Source of the DNA: an uncultured Streptococcus sp.
GTDB lineage: Bacteria; Bacillota; Bacilli; Lactobacillales; Streptococcaceae
NCBI RefSeq assembly: GCF_959025735.1
Contig: NZ_CAUFJQ010000054.1
Span: forward strand, 1-12,672
Reading direction: 5' to 3'
Length of the DNA stretch: 12,672 nt
This document shows, piece by piece, positions 6,944-12,672 of this stretch (position 1 is the first letter of the stretch; every line of letters begins with the position of its first letter). Under the pieces are notes generated by a model, which searched no databases, had not been told where the DNA came from, and was given only the letters and a program-made list of their open reading frames with translations. A program made the translations under genes and the position numbers.

Positions 6944-8086
6944 TTAATCGACTTGCTCTTCGCCACTTTCTACTTGGTCTTCAAAAGTTTCTTGAGCTGC
7001 TTCCATTTCTTCGAACTCACTAGCAGATTTGATATCAATGCGGTAACCAGTCAAATGAGCCGCCAAACGAACGTTTTGACCACGACGACCGATGGCAAGA
7101 GATAGTTTATTATCTGGAACCACAACGAGAGCATGTTTGCTATCTTCATCATCAAAAATAACTTGGTCCACTTCTGCAGGAGCGATCGCATTGTAGATAA
7201 ATTCAGCTGGATCTGGAACCCACTCGATGACATCGATGTTTTCTTCTGCCGGAACCATACGGTCTAATTTTTGATCGTATCGAGCTGGGTGGAACTTGCT
7301 GGTAATCTTTTTAATATTCGATCCACCACGACCAACGATAGTCCCAATCGCATCTACGTTTGGATTATGGCTACGAACCGCAACTTTTGTACGATCTCCA
7401 GCTTCACGCGCTACACTCATAATCTCAACAGTTCCATCATAAACTTCAGGAATTTCTTGTTCCATCAAACGTTTGATCATTTCAGGATGGCTTCGGCTAA
7501 CAAAGACATTGACACCACGTGGATTATCTTCTACCTTGTAGACAAATACTTCAATTCGATCATGAGATTGGAACACTTCTCCTGGAATTTGGTCTTGCTT
7601 AGACAATTGAGCTTCGATCGAACCAAGATTGACATAGATAAAACGATTGTCAAAGCGCTCCACCGTTCCACTCATGATTTCATTTTCATGTTCTTTATAA
7701 GTGTTATAGGTGATGGTGCGCGTTTGCTTCCGCATTTTTTCCATGATGGTTTGTTTGGCAGATTGAGCTGCTACGCGACCAAATTCAGCTGGTGCTTCTT
7801 CAAACTTGATCTTGTCACCCAACTCATAAGCAGAGCTAATGGCCAAGGCATCCTTCAAGCTAATTTCTAAACGGCTATCAAAGACTTCATCGACTACTTC
7901 ACGAACCGTATAAACACGGAAATCTCCAGTTTTTTCATTGAATTCAATCGCTGCACTTTCTGATTGTCCATAACGACGGCGATAAGCTGAACGCAATGAT
8001 TCTGTGACTGCTTCGATGATATCTTCTTTTTTGATCCCTTTGTCTTCTTCCAAAATGCGGAAGGCTTCTAGCATTTCTTTACTCAT
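6944..8086 (-). CDS. nusA: Transcription termination/antitermination factor NusA
   Basis: NusA binds RNA polymerase and nascent RNA and tunes pausing, termination and rRNA antitermination. The 380-residue protein has the short firmicute form, lacking the C-terminal repeats of enterobacteria. An N-terminal polymerase-binding domain (about 1-125) is followed by an S1 domain (about 135-200), KH1 with IVGRGGSNIKKI (250-261) and KH2 with AIGRRGQNVRLA (331-342), then a short acidic tail. The ATG at 8086 has its best Shine-Dalgarno, AGAGG, 10 bases upstream. That site lies in a small hairpin (8096-8112) in the 44-base gap after rimP, which may limit initiation. It is the second gene of the rimP operon. 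Confidence 0.97.
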   Translation of the reverse strand: MSKEMLEAFRILEEDKGIKKEDIIEAVTESLRSAYRRRYGQSESAAIEFNEKTGDFRVYTVREVVDEVFDSRLEISLKDALAISSAYELGDKIKFEEAPAEFGRVAAQSAKQTIMEKMRKQTRTITYNTYKEHENEIMSGTVERFDNRFIYVNLGSIEAQLSKQDQIPGEVFQSHDRIEVFVYKVEDNPRGVNVFVSRSHPEMIKRLMEQEIPEVYDGTVEIMSVAREAGDRTKVAVRSHNPNVDAIGTIVGRGGSNIKKITSKFHPARYDQKLDRMVPAEENIDVIEWVPDPAEFIYNAIAPAEVDQVIFDDEDSKHALVVVPDNKLSLAIGRRGQNVRLAAHLTGYRIDIKSASEFEEMEAAQETFEDQVESGEEQVD

Positions 8087-8095
8087 GTTTTTCTT

Positions 8096-8112
8096 GCCTC
8101 TTCTATAAAGGC
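8096..8112 (-). promoter_or_regulatory. Small hairpin covering the nusA Shine-Dalgarno
   Basis: On the minus strand GCCTTT (8107-8112) can pair with AGAGGC (8096-8101) around a 5-base loop, one pair being G-U. The AGAGG half is the best candidate ribosome-binding site for nusA. Pairing would partly hide it. The stem is short and may only be marginally stable; this is a structure inferred from sequence. Confidence 0.4.
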
Positions 8113-8130
8113 ATCCTTTCTTTCATTCTG

Positions 8131-8610
8131 TTACAATTTTACAGCCAACCTTGCTTTGGACACAAGGTTATAAGGAATTTCTACAGTTTTCTTTCGTGTT
8201 TTATCCATATACTCAATGGTCAAAACATCCTCTTCAAAACCTACCAAGTTCCCCTCAAAGACCTTTTGCTTTTCCACAGCCTTATACAAGCTGATATTGA
8301 CATACTTGCCAACAGCTCCCTCGAGTGCTTCCTTGGTTTTCAAAGGTCTCTCCAAGCCAGGACTGGTAACTTCTAAAAAGTACTGTTCTGGAAATGGGTC
8401 TGGTTTGATTTGATCCAATAGCGGGCTAATGATTTCTGTCAAATCCGCTGTATCATTCAGTGTGATCCCTTCTGGTTTGTCTACGAAAATGCTTAAGACG
8501 TAGTCACCACCCATTTTGCCATATTCAACATCGACCAATTCAAATGGTTCCTTTATAGCTGGCTGAATCACTTCTGTTACTAAGTCAACAATCGTTGTGA
8601 TGGTTGCCAC
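8131..8610 (-). CDS. rimP: Ribosome maturation factor RimP
   Basis: RimP binds 30S precursors and helps assembly of the S12 region. The product, 159 residues from the nominal GTG, has the N-terminal alpha/beta domain (LVDVEYGKMGGDYVLSIFVDKPEGI, about 26-50; LNDTADLTEIISPLLD; YFLEVTSPGLERPLK around 98-112) and a C-terminal SH3-like domain (KVFEGNLVGFEEDVLTIEY). The GTG at 8610-8608 overlaps the last base of the AGGAGG Shine-Dalgarno (8615-8610), so it is poorly placed for use. In-frame codon 4, ATC at 8601-8599, is 8 bases downstream of AGGAGG, the ideal distance, and would give 156 residues. No upstream in-frame ATG, GTG or TTG is evident. First gene of the operon, with promoter at 8671-8699. 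The gene identity is firm; the start is not. Confidence 0.95.
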   Translation of the reverse strand: MATITTIVDLVTEVIQPAIKEPFELVDVEYGKMGGDYVLSIFVDKPEGITLNDTADLTEIISPLLDQIKPDPFPEQYFLEVTSPGLERPLKTKEALEGAVGKYVNISLYKAVEKQKVFEGNLVGFEEDVLTIEYMDKTRKKTVEIPYNLVSKARLAVKL

Positions 8611-8623
8611 CTCCTCATAGATA

Positions 8624-8649
8624 AGAGGCGAAGATATTTCCCCGCCTCT
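8624..8649 (-). promoter_or_regulatory. Hairpin in the rimP leader
   Basis: A perfect 7-bp GC-rich stem, AGAGGCG/CGCCTCT on the minus strand (8643-8649 with 8624-8630), encloses a 12-base loop. It would form about 15 bases after the predicted transcription start and end about 8 bases before the AGGAGG of rimP. No T-run follows, so it is not a terminator. It may stabilise the 5' end or influence rimP translation. Confidence 0.45.
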
Positions 8650-8670
8650 CCTTTTCTATTCATTTAAGGT

Positions 8671-8699
8671 ATTATAACACGATTCCCTAATGATTGCAA
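8671..8699 (-). promoter_or_regulatory. Promoter of the rimP-nusA-infB operon
   Basis: The complement of 8694-8699 reads TTGCAA and that of 8671-8676 reads TATAAT, with 17 bases between. A TGT immediately before the -10 gives an extended -10 (TGTTATAAT). The -35 lies 9 bases after the trmB stop codon. Transcription would start near 8664, giving a leader of about 55 bases. No terminator separates trmB from this promoter, so read-through from ccrZ-trmB probably adds to operon expression. Confidence 0.88.
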
Positions 8700-8707
8700 G
8701 GAATATG

Positions 8708-9343
8708 CTAAAACTGTGCTTCTACACGGTAAATGACCTGTCCTTTACTTGAGAACTTTTTCTCATATTCCGTCATGATATTGCCCTCAAAATCACTAGC
8801 ATGAAGGTCTAGCCAGACTCCCTTCAGAGTCATTCCATACTGTGAAAAGCTCACCAAACTGTATTCAAACAGACCTCGATTATCTGTTTTAAAGTGAATC
8901 TCCCCATGTTCTGGAAGAATTTGCTTGAAGGTATCCAAGAAAGTCTTGTAAGTCAAGCGACGCTTCTCATGACGTTTCTTAGGCCAAGGATCTGAAAAAT
9001 TCAGATAGAGTCGATCGATTTCTCCATCTTCAAAATAGTTGGTCAAGCTATCTCCGTCTACCCAAAGCAATTTAATGTTAGGAACATCAGCTTCTAAGAC
9101 CTTATCTAAAGCATAACTCAAGACCGATTTTTGAATATCAATTCCGATGTAGTTGATCTCTGGATTGGCCTTGGCCATCCCAGTAATAAAGGCCCCTTTT
9201 CCGCTACCCACTTCGATATGAATAGGATGGTCATTCCCGAAAATTTCATGCCATTTTCCCTTGGCATCTTCTGGATTTAGGACCACATATTGCGGGTTCG
9301 CTTCTAATAATTCAGTCGCTCCCTTGCGATTTCTAACTCTCAT
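8708..9343 (-). CDS. trmB: tRNA (guanine-N7-)-methyltransferase
   Basis: TrmB uses S-adenosylmethionine to make m7G46 in the variable loop of tRNAs. The 211-residue protein has the family's full set of motifs: SAM-binding EVGSGKGAF (44-52), GIDIQ (67-71), the catalytic/tRNA-binding LNFSDPWPKKRHEKRR (114-129, with D118) and TEYEKKF near the C terminus (191-197). The ATG at 9343 has GGAAAGGA close upstream and overlaps the ccrZ stop by 4 bases (ATGA), so the two are translationally coupled. It ends just before the rimP operon promoter. This ccrZ-trmB pairing is conserved in streptococci as I recall. Confidence 0.97.
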   Translation of the reverse strand: MRVRNRKGATELLEANPQYVVLNPEDAKGKWHEIFGNDHPIHIEVGSGKGAFITGMAKANPEINYIGIDIQKSVLSYALDKVLEADVPNIKLLWVDGDSLTNYFEDGEIDRLYLNFSDPWPKKRHEKRRLTYKTFLDTFKQILPEHGEIHFKTDNRGLFEYSLVSFSQYGMTLKGVWLDLHASDFEGNIMTEYEKKFSSKGQVIYRVEAQF

Positions 9344-10134
9344 ATTTCCTTTCCATATTTCAACCGGAAATTGCGCAGAGCATAGATCTCGCGATTGACA
9401 TTTTCTAAATCATTATTTTCATAGTATTTAGCAATTTGGCACAAGAAAGAGTATTGACCAAACCAATAGAGTTTATCAAATACTTTTTGATTGTACTTGT
9501 AGCCATAATAGCCTAACCAATCGCGCCAATTAGAATCTGGGATATAGTGACTCAAGATATGCGCCACATCCAACATCCGGTCTGTCAAACGAACAGAGTC
9601 CCAATCGACTAGATAAATCAAGCCGCTCTCTGTCTCAATCCAGTTACTATGACGGACATCTCCGTGGACGATCGTCGCATAATCCTCCCGAAAGGCAGGC
9701 ACTGTCTTACGTAAATTCTTTACGACTGATTGGATATAGTGGTTCTGACGTAGGGCAATTGGCAACCGGTTGCTCCAAGAATTGAGCAATTCTAATGGAG
9801 ATTCCACAGGATAGCCAAGTTTTTTCAATTGGGTCATCAAAGGTCTAGAACGGTGCAATCTCGTTAAAATATTGACCACTTGTTTTTTTGACATCCCATT
9901 TGGCGTGAGAATTTCCCCATTCAACCATTCTTGGGCACTCATCACATTTCCATCTGGCAATCGTCGACTCCATAACAATTGAGGAGCAATCTGTTCTTTT
10001 GCTAGACCCGCAAGGATTGGGGTCGTATTCATTTTTACAAAAACGCGCCCACCATCTGGGTAGGTCCCCATGTAGGCCTTCCCACTCTTCCCAGGAATTG
10101 GGGTGAGGCTTAGCTCTTTTTCATTCGAGTCCAT
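9340..10134 (-). CDS. ccrZ: Cell cycle regulator CcrZ (phosphotransferase/choline kinase-like)
   Basis: This is a 264-residue protein of the APH/choline-kinase-like fold matching pneumococcal CcrZ, a septum-located protein that links cell division to DnaA-driven replication initiation; the B. subtilis relative is YtmP. Visible residues are the Brenner motif HGDVRHSNW (157-165, D159 and N164), the metal-binding DWDS (177-180, D177), and a glycine-rich N-terminal loop PGKSGKAYMG (14-23). These catalytic positions are intact; the physiological substrate is uncertain (ribose or 2-deoxyribose phosphorylation has been proposed for relatives). The ATG at 10134 was chosen for its GGAGG 5 bases upstream and family-like N terminus (MDSNEKELSLTPIPGKSGKA); a TTG at 10191 would add 19 residues but lies upstream of the predicted transcription start. 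Overlaps trmB by 4 bases. Confidence 0.93.
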   Translation of the reverse strand: MDSNEKELSLTPIPGKSGKAYMGTYPDGGRVFVKMNTTPILAGLAKEQIAPQLLWSRRLPDGNVMSAQEWLNGEILTPNGMSKKQVVNILTRLHRSRPLMTQLKKLGYPVESPLELLNSWSNRLPIALRQNHYIQSVVKNLRKTVPAFREDYATIVHGDVRHSNWIETESGLIYLVDWDSVRLTDRMLDVAHILSHYIPDSNWRDWLGYYGYKYNQKVFDKLYWFGQYSFLCQIAKYYENNDLENVNREIYALRNFRLKYGKEI

Positions 10135-10162
10135 CTTTTCCTCCGTAAAAAGTTTCCAATCT

Positions 10163-10191
10163 ATTTTACTAATTTTAACGATTTTCGTCAA
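10163..10191 (-). promoter_or_regulatory. Promoter of ccrZ-trmB inside the end of ecsB
   Basis: The complement of 10186-10191 reads TTGACG and that of 10163-10168 reads TAAAAT, separated by 17 bases. It would start transcription near 10156, 22 bases before the ccrZ ATG at 10134. The -35 lies in the last codons of ecsB. It would let ccrZ and trmB be expressed independently of ecsAB. Confidence 0.7.
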
Positions 10192-11230
10192 CCAAGCGCG
10201 CCATCTTAAATGGAAGATAGAGTAGGATTAAAGCAACTGTATAAGCCAATAAGCCTAACAACAGGACTTTATCTGAAATAAAGACCAGGCCAATTCCCCC
10301 TTCTATCACCGTTATCATCCCCATGACCAGCTGAATCGTTTTGTTCAACCCTGCCTTTTTACTGCCCTTTTTCATCGGAAAAAGGAGGGTCAAGGGTTGG
10401 TAATCAAAAGCACTGTAAAGCCCCAGTAATTGAAAAATAACCAAGTAATTGAGCAAGGCTACAAGGGCAATCACTACGAGGGGTTGGGGAATAAAGACCA
10501 TAGCGAGAATGGAAAGAGCCAAGAGTCGGAGAGTCATAGAGAAAAGATCTCCATTCCGTAGGAAGGAGCGCATATATAAGTGAAGCCACGTATTGCCATG
10601 TGTTTTGGGAAGAAGCCCTAAGAAACCATCCAAGTAAGCTCTTCTTTTGACACTGTTGGTAATACCTTTTACCGTTGTAAACAAGGCAAAGAAGCGAAGA
10701 ATCAATTGTTTCCTTGCATTCTCACGAGCAATGGCTAAGGTCCAATTCAAATTTCCATCCTGGTAGAAGCGCGCTTCCTTCCAGCTAAAAACAGCCCCTT
10801 TAGCCACTCCTAAGACAAGGATATAGGCTACAATAGCAAGTTTATCCAGCCCCGTTGCCAGAAGAAGAGGCACAAATAATAGAAGGACAACACTTTGAAT
10901 CAAAAACCAAAACACAAAAGACTTCTTGGCCTGCCCTTTGATATAACTTTTCACTTCCTCTTCCTTTACTAAAAGGAATAAAGCATCGGGCTTCTCTAAG
11001 TAGGTCGCAATGGAGCCTATCGGAACCAAGAGGAGCAAGCCAATCATGAGACTCCAGCGGATCAGGCTTGTATCTTTGGGGAGATCTTGCAAGAATTGGC
11101 TGTATTGAACCGCCAAAAATCCTATGAAAATCAGCATAAAGAGGACGAAATGATCATTGAGAACATAGCGGCTATATTTTACACATTGAGTTCGAAACGT
11201 TTCTTGCCGTTTTTTCATCAACTCTTTCAT
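10175..11230 (-). CDS. ecsB: ABC transporter permease, EcsB family
   Basis: This is the membrane partner of the ATPase encoded just upstream. The 351-residue protein has several hydrophobic segments, visible around 28-45, 58-76, 104-125, 130-148, two in the region about 235-275, and two in the last 60 residues. Between them lies a basic cytoplasmic stretch (about 155-225). This matches the EcsB family. In B. subtilis and S. aureus, Ecs affects secretion, intramembrane proteolysis and competence, and in recent work on EcsAB it is tied to export or clearance of peptides; the substrate here is unknown. The ATG at 11230 has AGAGG 7 bases upstream and overlaps the ecsA stop by 4 bases. ccrZ starts 40 bases after its stop. 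Confidence 0.87.
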   Translation of the reverse strand: MKELMKKRQETFRTQCVKYSRYVLNDHFVLFMLIFIGFLAVQYSQFLQDLPKDTSLIRWSLMIGLLLLVPIGSIATYLEKPDALFLLVKEEEVKSYIKGQAKKSFVFWFLIQSVVLLLFVPLLLATGLDKLAIVAYILVLGVAKGAVFSWKEARFYQDGNLNWTLAIARENARKQLILRFFALFTTVKGITNSVKRRAYLDGFLGLLPKTHGNTWLHLYMRSFLRNGDLFSMTLRLLALSILAMVFIPQPLVVIALVALLNYLVIFQLLGLYSAFDYQPLTLLFPMKKGSKKAGLNKTIQLVMGMITVIEGGIGLVFISDKVLLLGLLAYTVALILLYLPFKMARLVDENR

Positions 11231-11958
11231 GCTGTTTCCTCTTCTGTCAAGGTCATGTAGATATCATTTAGACTTGCTTTCTCATCCCCAAAAGTTGAGC
11301 GCAGCTCGTCCAAGGTCCCTTTTGCTCGGATCTGACCCTTATGTAGGATCACAAAACCATCACACATCTTTTCAGCCGAATCCAGAACGTGGGTACTCAT
11401 CAAAATCGATTTTCCTTTTGCTTTCTCATCGGCCAATAACTGAATCAAATCTGCAATCGCAACAGGATCCAATCCCAAAAAGGGTTCATCGACAATATAA
11501 AGACTTGGATCCACTGCATAGGCGCAAATAATCATGACCTTTTGCTTCATCCCTTTTGAAAACTGGGTCGGGAACCAATCTAATTTTTCAGCCAAACGGA
11601 ATCGTTCCAATAAAGGATGGACGCGCACCATGACCTGATCCATGTCTAAATCATAGGCCATAGCTACAGTTTCAATATGCTCTCTCAAGGTTAATTCTTC
11701 ATATAGACTAGGAGTTTCTGGAATATAGCCGATTTTTTTACGATAGTCTGTTGGAGCTTCTGGAAGACTCAAGCCGTCAATCCGTACTTCCCCAGCATAA
11801 GGATGCAGGAGACCAATAATTTCATTAATCGTGGTTGACTTCCCAGCTCCATTTAGTCCAATCAAACCAATCAGTTGGCCATCCGGAACTGAAAAACTCA
11901 CCTCTTTCAGGACAGGGATGTTGACATAGCCCCCTGTCAACTTGTTGATTTCTAACAT
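11227..11958 (-). CDS. ecsA: ABC transporter ATP-binding protein, EcsA family
   Basis: This is the cytoplasmic ATPase of a two-gene ABC transporter with EcsB. The 243-residue protein shows Walker A GLNGAGKST (34-42), a degenerate Q-loop position IPET (79-82, glutamate instead of glutamine, as in EcsA relatives), a variant signature FSKGMKQK (133-140) in place of LSGGQ, Walker B LYIVDEP (153-159), the D-loop GLDP and H190 of the H-loop (STH). The SKGMKQ signature is typical of exporter-type ATPases such as EcsA and bacteriocin-immunity transporters. The ATG at 11958 is preceded by GGAG with a 5-base gap. It is divergent from the HIT gene and shares its short promoter region. Confidence 0.93.
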   Translation of the reverse strand: MLEINKLTGGYVNIPVLKEVSFSVPDGQLIGLIGLNGAGKSTTINEIIGLLHPYAGEVRIDGLSLPEAPTDYRKKIGYIPETPSLYEELTLREHIETVAMAYDLDMDQVMVRVHPLLERFRLAEKLDWFPTQFSKGMKQKVMIICAYAVDPSLYIVDEPFLGLDPVAIADLIQLLADEKAKGKSILMSTHVLDSAEKMCDGFVILHKGQIRAKGTLDELRSTFGDEKASLNDIYMTLTEEETA

Positions 11959-11976
11959 ATTTTCTCCGATTTCTGG

Positions 11977-11982
11977 TATAAT
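11977..11982 (+). promoter_or_regulatory. Extended -10 of the HIT gene promoter
   Basis: TATAAT preceded by TGG (11974-11976) is a full extended -10 box for rightward transcription, starting near 11989, about 37 bases before the HIT gene ATG. No convincing -35 is present at the right distance, which an extended -10 can compensate for. Confidence 0.7.
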
Positions 11983-11990
11983 GTTCTTAT

Positions 11991-11996
11991 ATTATA
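11991..11996 (-). promoter_or_regulatory. Extended -10 of the ecsA promoter
   Basis: The complement reads TATAAT preceded by TGT, an extended -10 box for leftward transcription starting near 11984, about 26 bases before the ecsA ATG. The -35 region (about 12014-12019) is a poor match. It lies only 8 bases from the rightward -10 box, so both promoters occupy the same DNA. Confidence 0.7.
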
Positions 11997-12001
11997 ACAA
12001 A

Positions 12002-12014
12002 ATTTAGTCTAAAT
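12002..12014. repeat. 13-base dyad in the ecsA/HIT intergenic region
   Basis: ATTTAG and CTAAAT form a perfect inverted repeat around one T. It lies between the rightward transcription start and the Shine-Dalgarno of the HIT gene, and in the spacer of the ecsA promoter. It could be an operator half-site pair, but AT-rich dyads of this size also arise by chance. Confidence 0.35.
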
Positions 12015-12025
12015 GAGGTGTATTT

Positions 12026-12439
12026 ATGGTTGACGATTGTATTTTTTGTAAAATTATAGCTGGCGACATTCCTTCCTCCAAAGTCTATGAGGACGAGGAA
12101 GTCCTCGCATTTTTGGACATCTCTCAGGTTACACCAGGTCATACGTTAGTGGTTCCAAAAAAACACGCTCGCAACCTTTTAAAGATGGACGAAACCGCCA
12201 CAGCTCAACTATTTGCACGTGTTTCTAAAGTTGCTAAAAAAGTAGAAGCTGCTACCCAAGCTAAGGGAATGAATATCATCAGCAACATGGAAGAAGTTTC
12301 TGGACAAACTGTTTTTCACACACATGTCCACATTATCCCTCGCTATTCCGATCAAGATGAGCTTGCCATTTCTTTTACTGAACACGAGCCTAATTTTGAA
12401 CAACTAGCAGTTCTCGCAGAAACCATCAAAAACAGTTAA
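12026..12439 (+). CDS. hit: HIT family protein (histidine-triad nucleotide hydrolase)
   Basis: This is a small cytoplasmic nucleotide-binding protein of the HINT branch; relatives hydrolyse purine nucleoside phosphoramidates. The 137-residue length is normal. The histidine triad HTHVHIIPR is at 98-106 (H98, H100, H102, the middle one being catalytic in the family), an N-terminal CIFCKI (5-10) gives a possible zinc-binding pair, and FLDISQVTPGHTLVVPKKH (29-47) is the usual core. The ATG at 12026 has GAGGTG 5 bases upstream. It is divergent from ecsA, and a small gene follows 12 bases after its stop, so the two are probably cotranscribed. Physiological substrate is unknown. Confidence 0.95.
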   Translation: MVDDCIFCKIIAGDIPSSKVYEDEEVLAFLDISQVTPGHTLVVPKKHARNLLKMDETATAQLFARVSKVAKKVEAATQAKGMNIISNMEEVSGQTVFHTHVHIIPRYSDQDELAISFTEHEPNFEQLAVLAETIKNS

Positions 12440-12451
12440 AAAGGAGGCCAT

Positions 12452-12672
12452 ATGAAACTCAAAAATCTCTTTTGGTTTGCAACAGGAGCTAGCATTAGCT
12501 ACCACCTAGTAAAAAACCGCAAAGAAATCAAAACAGAGGTGACTGAATCCAGCCAATTGGTCAAGGGAATTCAAGATAACCTAGCAAAAATCCAACGCAA
12601 TCTGGATATTATCCAAGACCAAAAGACCAATCTTCAAGAATTGGTAACGGATTTCCAATACAAGACCAAACT
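12452..12672 (+). CDS. Small membrane-anchored coiled-coil protein (partial, cut by the window edge)
   Basis: An open frame of 73 complete codons runs to the end of the window without a stop. It starts at ATG 12452 with AAGGAGG five bases upstream, 12 bases after the HIT gene stop. The N terminus MKLKNLFWFATGASISYHLV is a short hydrophobic stretch fit for a membrane anchor. It is followed from about residue 21 by a charged, Gln/Lys/Ile/Leu-rich helix with a heptad-like pattern (KTEVTESSQLVKGIQDNLAK and QRNLDIIQDQKTNLQELV), which suggests a coiled coil. I recognise it only as a small protein found beside hit in streptococci; no function is known to me. Confidence 0.8.
   Translation, partial: MKLKNLFWFATGASISYHLVKNRKEIKTEVTESSQLVKGIQDNLAKIQRNLDIIQDQKTNLQELVTDFQYKTK

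Noticed and set aside
7271..7870. 199-codon plus-strand frame opposite nusA
   Set aside because: Antisense to conserved S1 and KH domains; composition is that of a shadow frame.
8677..8707. Possible terminator after trmB (ATTCCTT/AGGGAAT pairing)
   Set aside because: The stem is weak, includes a G-U pair and is not followed by a T-run; the region is better explained as the rimP promoter.
10135..10191. Longer ccrZ from a TTG at 10191
   Set aside because: It would overlap ecsB, lies upstream of the predicted transcription start, and the ATG at 10134 has a far better ribosome site and the family N terminus.
1..12672. Search for CRISPR arrays, tRNA genes, IS elements, toxin-antitoxin pairs or a novel defence system
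   Set aside because: No regular direct repeats, cloverleaf genes, transposase motifs or unexplained gene clusters were seen; nearly all DNA is occupied by conserved core genes.

Overview
This is an ordinary, well-conserved stretch of a low-GC Gram-positive chromosome, almost certainly a Streptococcus of the mitis/sanguinis type. The evidence is the protein sequences (CcrZ, TrmB, NusA, IF2 and RimP look like streptococcal versions), strong Shine-Dalgarno sites, TATAAT promoters with extended -10 motifs, and hairpin-plus-T-run terminators. I do not name a species. No phage, IS element, CRISPR array, tRNA or rRNA gene is visible. Eleven complete genes lie on the minus strand; one complete gene and one cut gene at the right edge lie on the plus strand.

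Left part (1-3050): nagA (GlcNAc-6-phosphate deacetylase) has its own promoter, overlapped by a NagR-type palindrome and a CcpA cre-like site, and ends in a perfect hairpin terminator. Upstream of it is a single-gene unit for a Na+/phosphate cotransporter with a PhoU-like tail, with its own promoter and terminator.

Middle (3151-8700): the translation/transcription-factor operon rimP-nusA-ylxR-ylxQ-infB-rbfA, read right to left from a strong promoter just after trmB. It supplies 30S maturation factors (RimP, RbfA), transcription factor NusA, the small RNA-binding proteins YlxR and YlxQ, and initiation factor IF2. Three of its six genes lack an ATG start: infB and ylxQ use TTG. rimP has a nominal GTG that overlaps its own Shine-Dalgarno, which suggests the real start may be an ATC three codons later. 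A hairpin with a T-run sits between infB and rbfA and probably lowers rbfA expression.

Right part (8708-11958): ecsA-ecsB (ABC transporter of the Ecs family), then ccrZ-trmB. The two genes in each pair overlap by 4 bases. ccrZ encodes the streptococcal cell-cycle regulator and appears to have a further promoter inside the end of ecsB. As I recall, the pneumococcal blp bacteriocin locus sits at this ecsB-ccrZ junction; here the junction is only 40 bases.

Right end (11959-12672): ecsA and the HIT-family gene diverge from overlapping back-to-back promoters. The HIT gene is followed closely by a small membrane-anchored coiled-coil gene cut by the window edge. I found no previously undescribed multi-gene system. 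The observations most worth checking are regulatory or about start codons.
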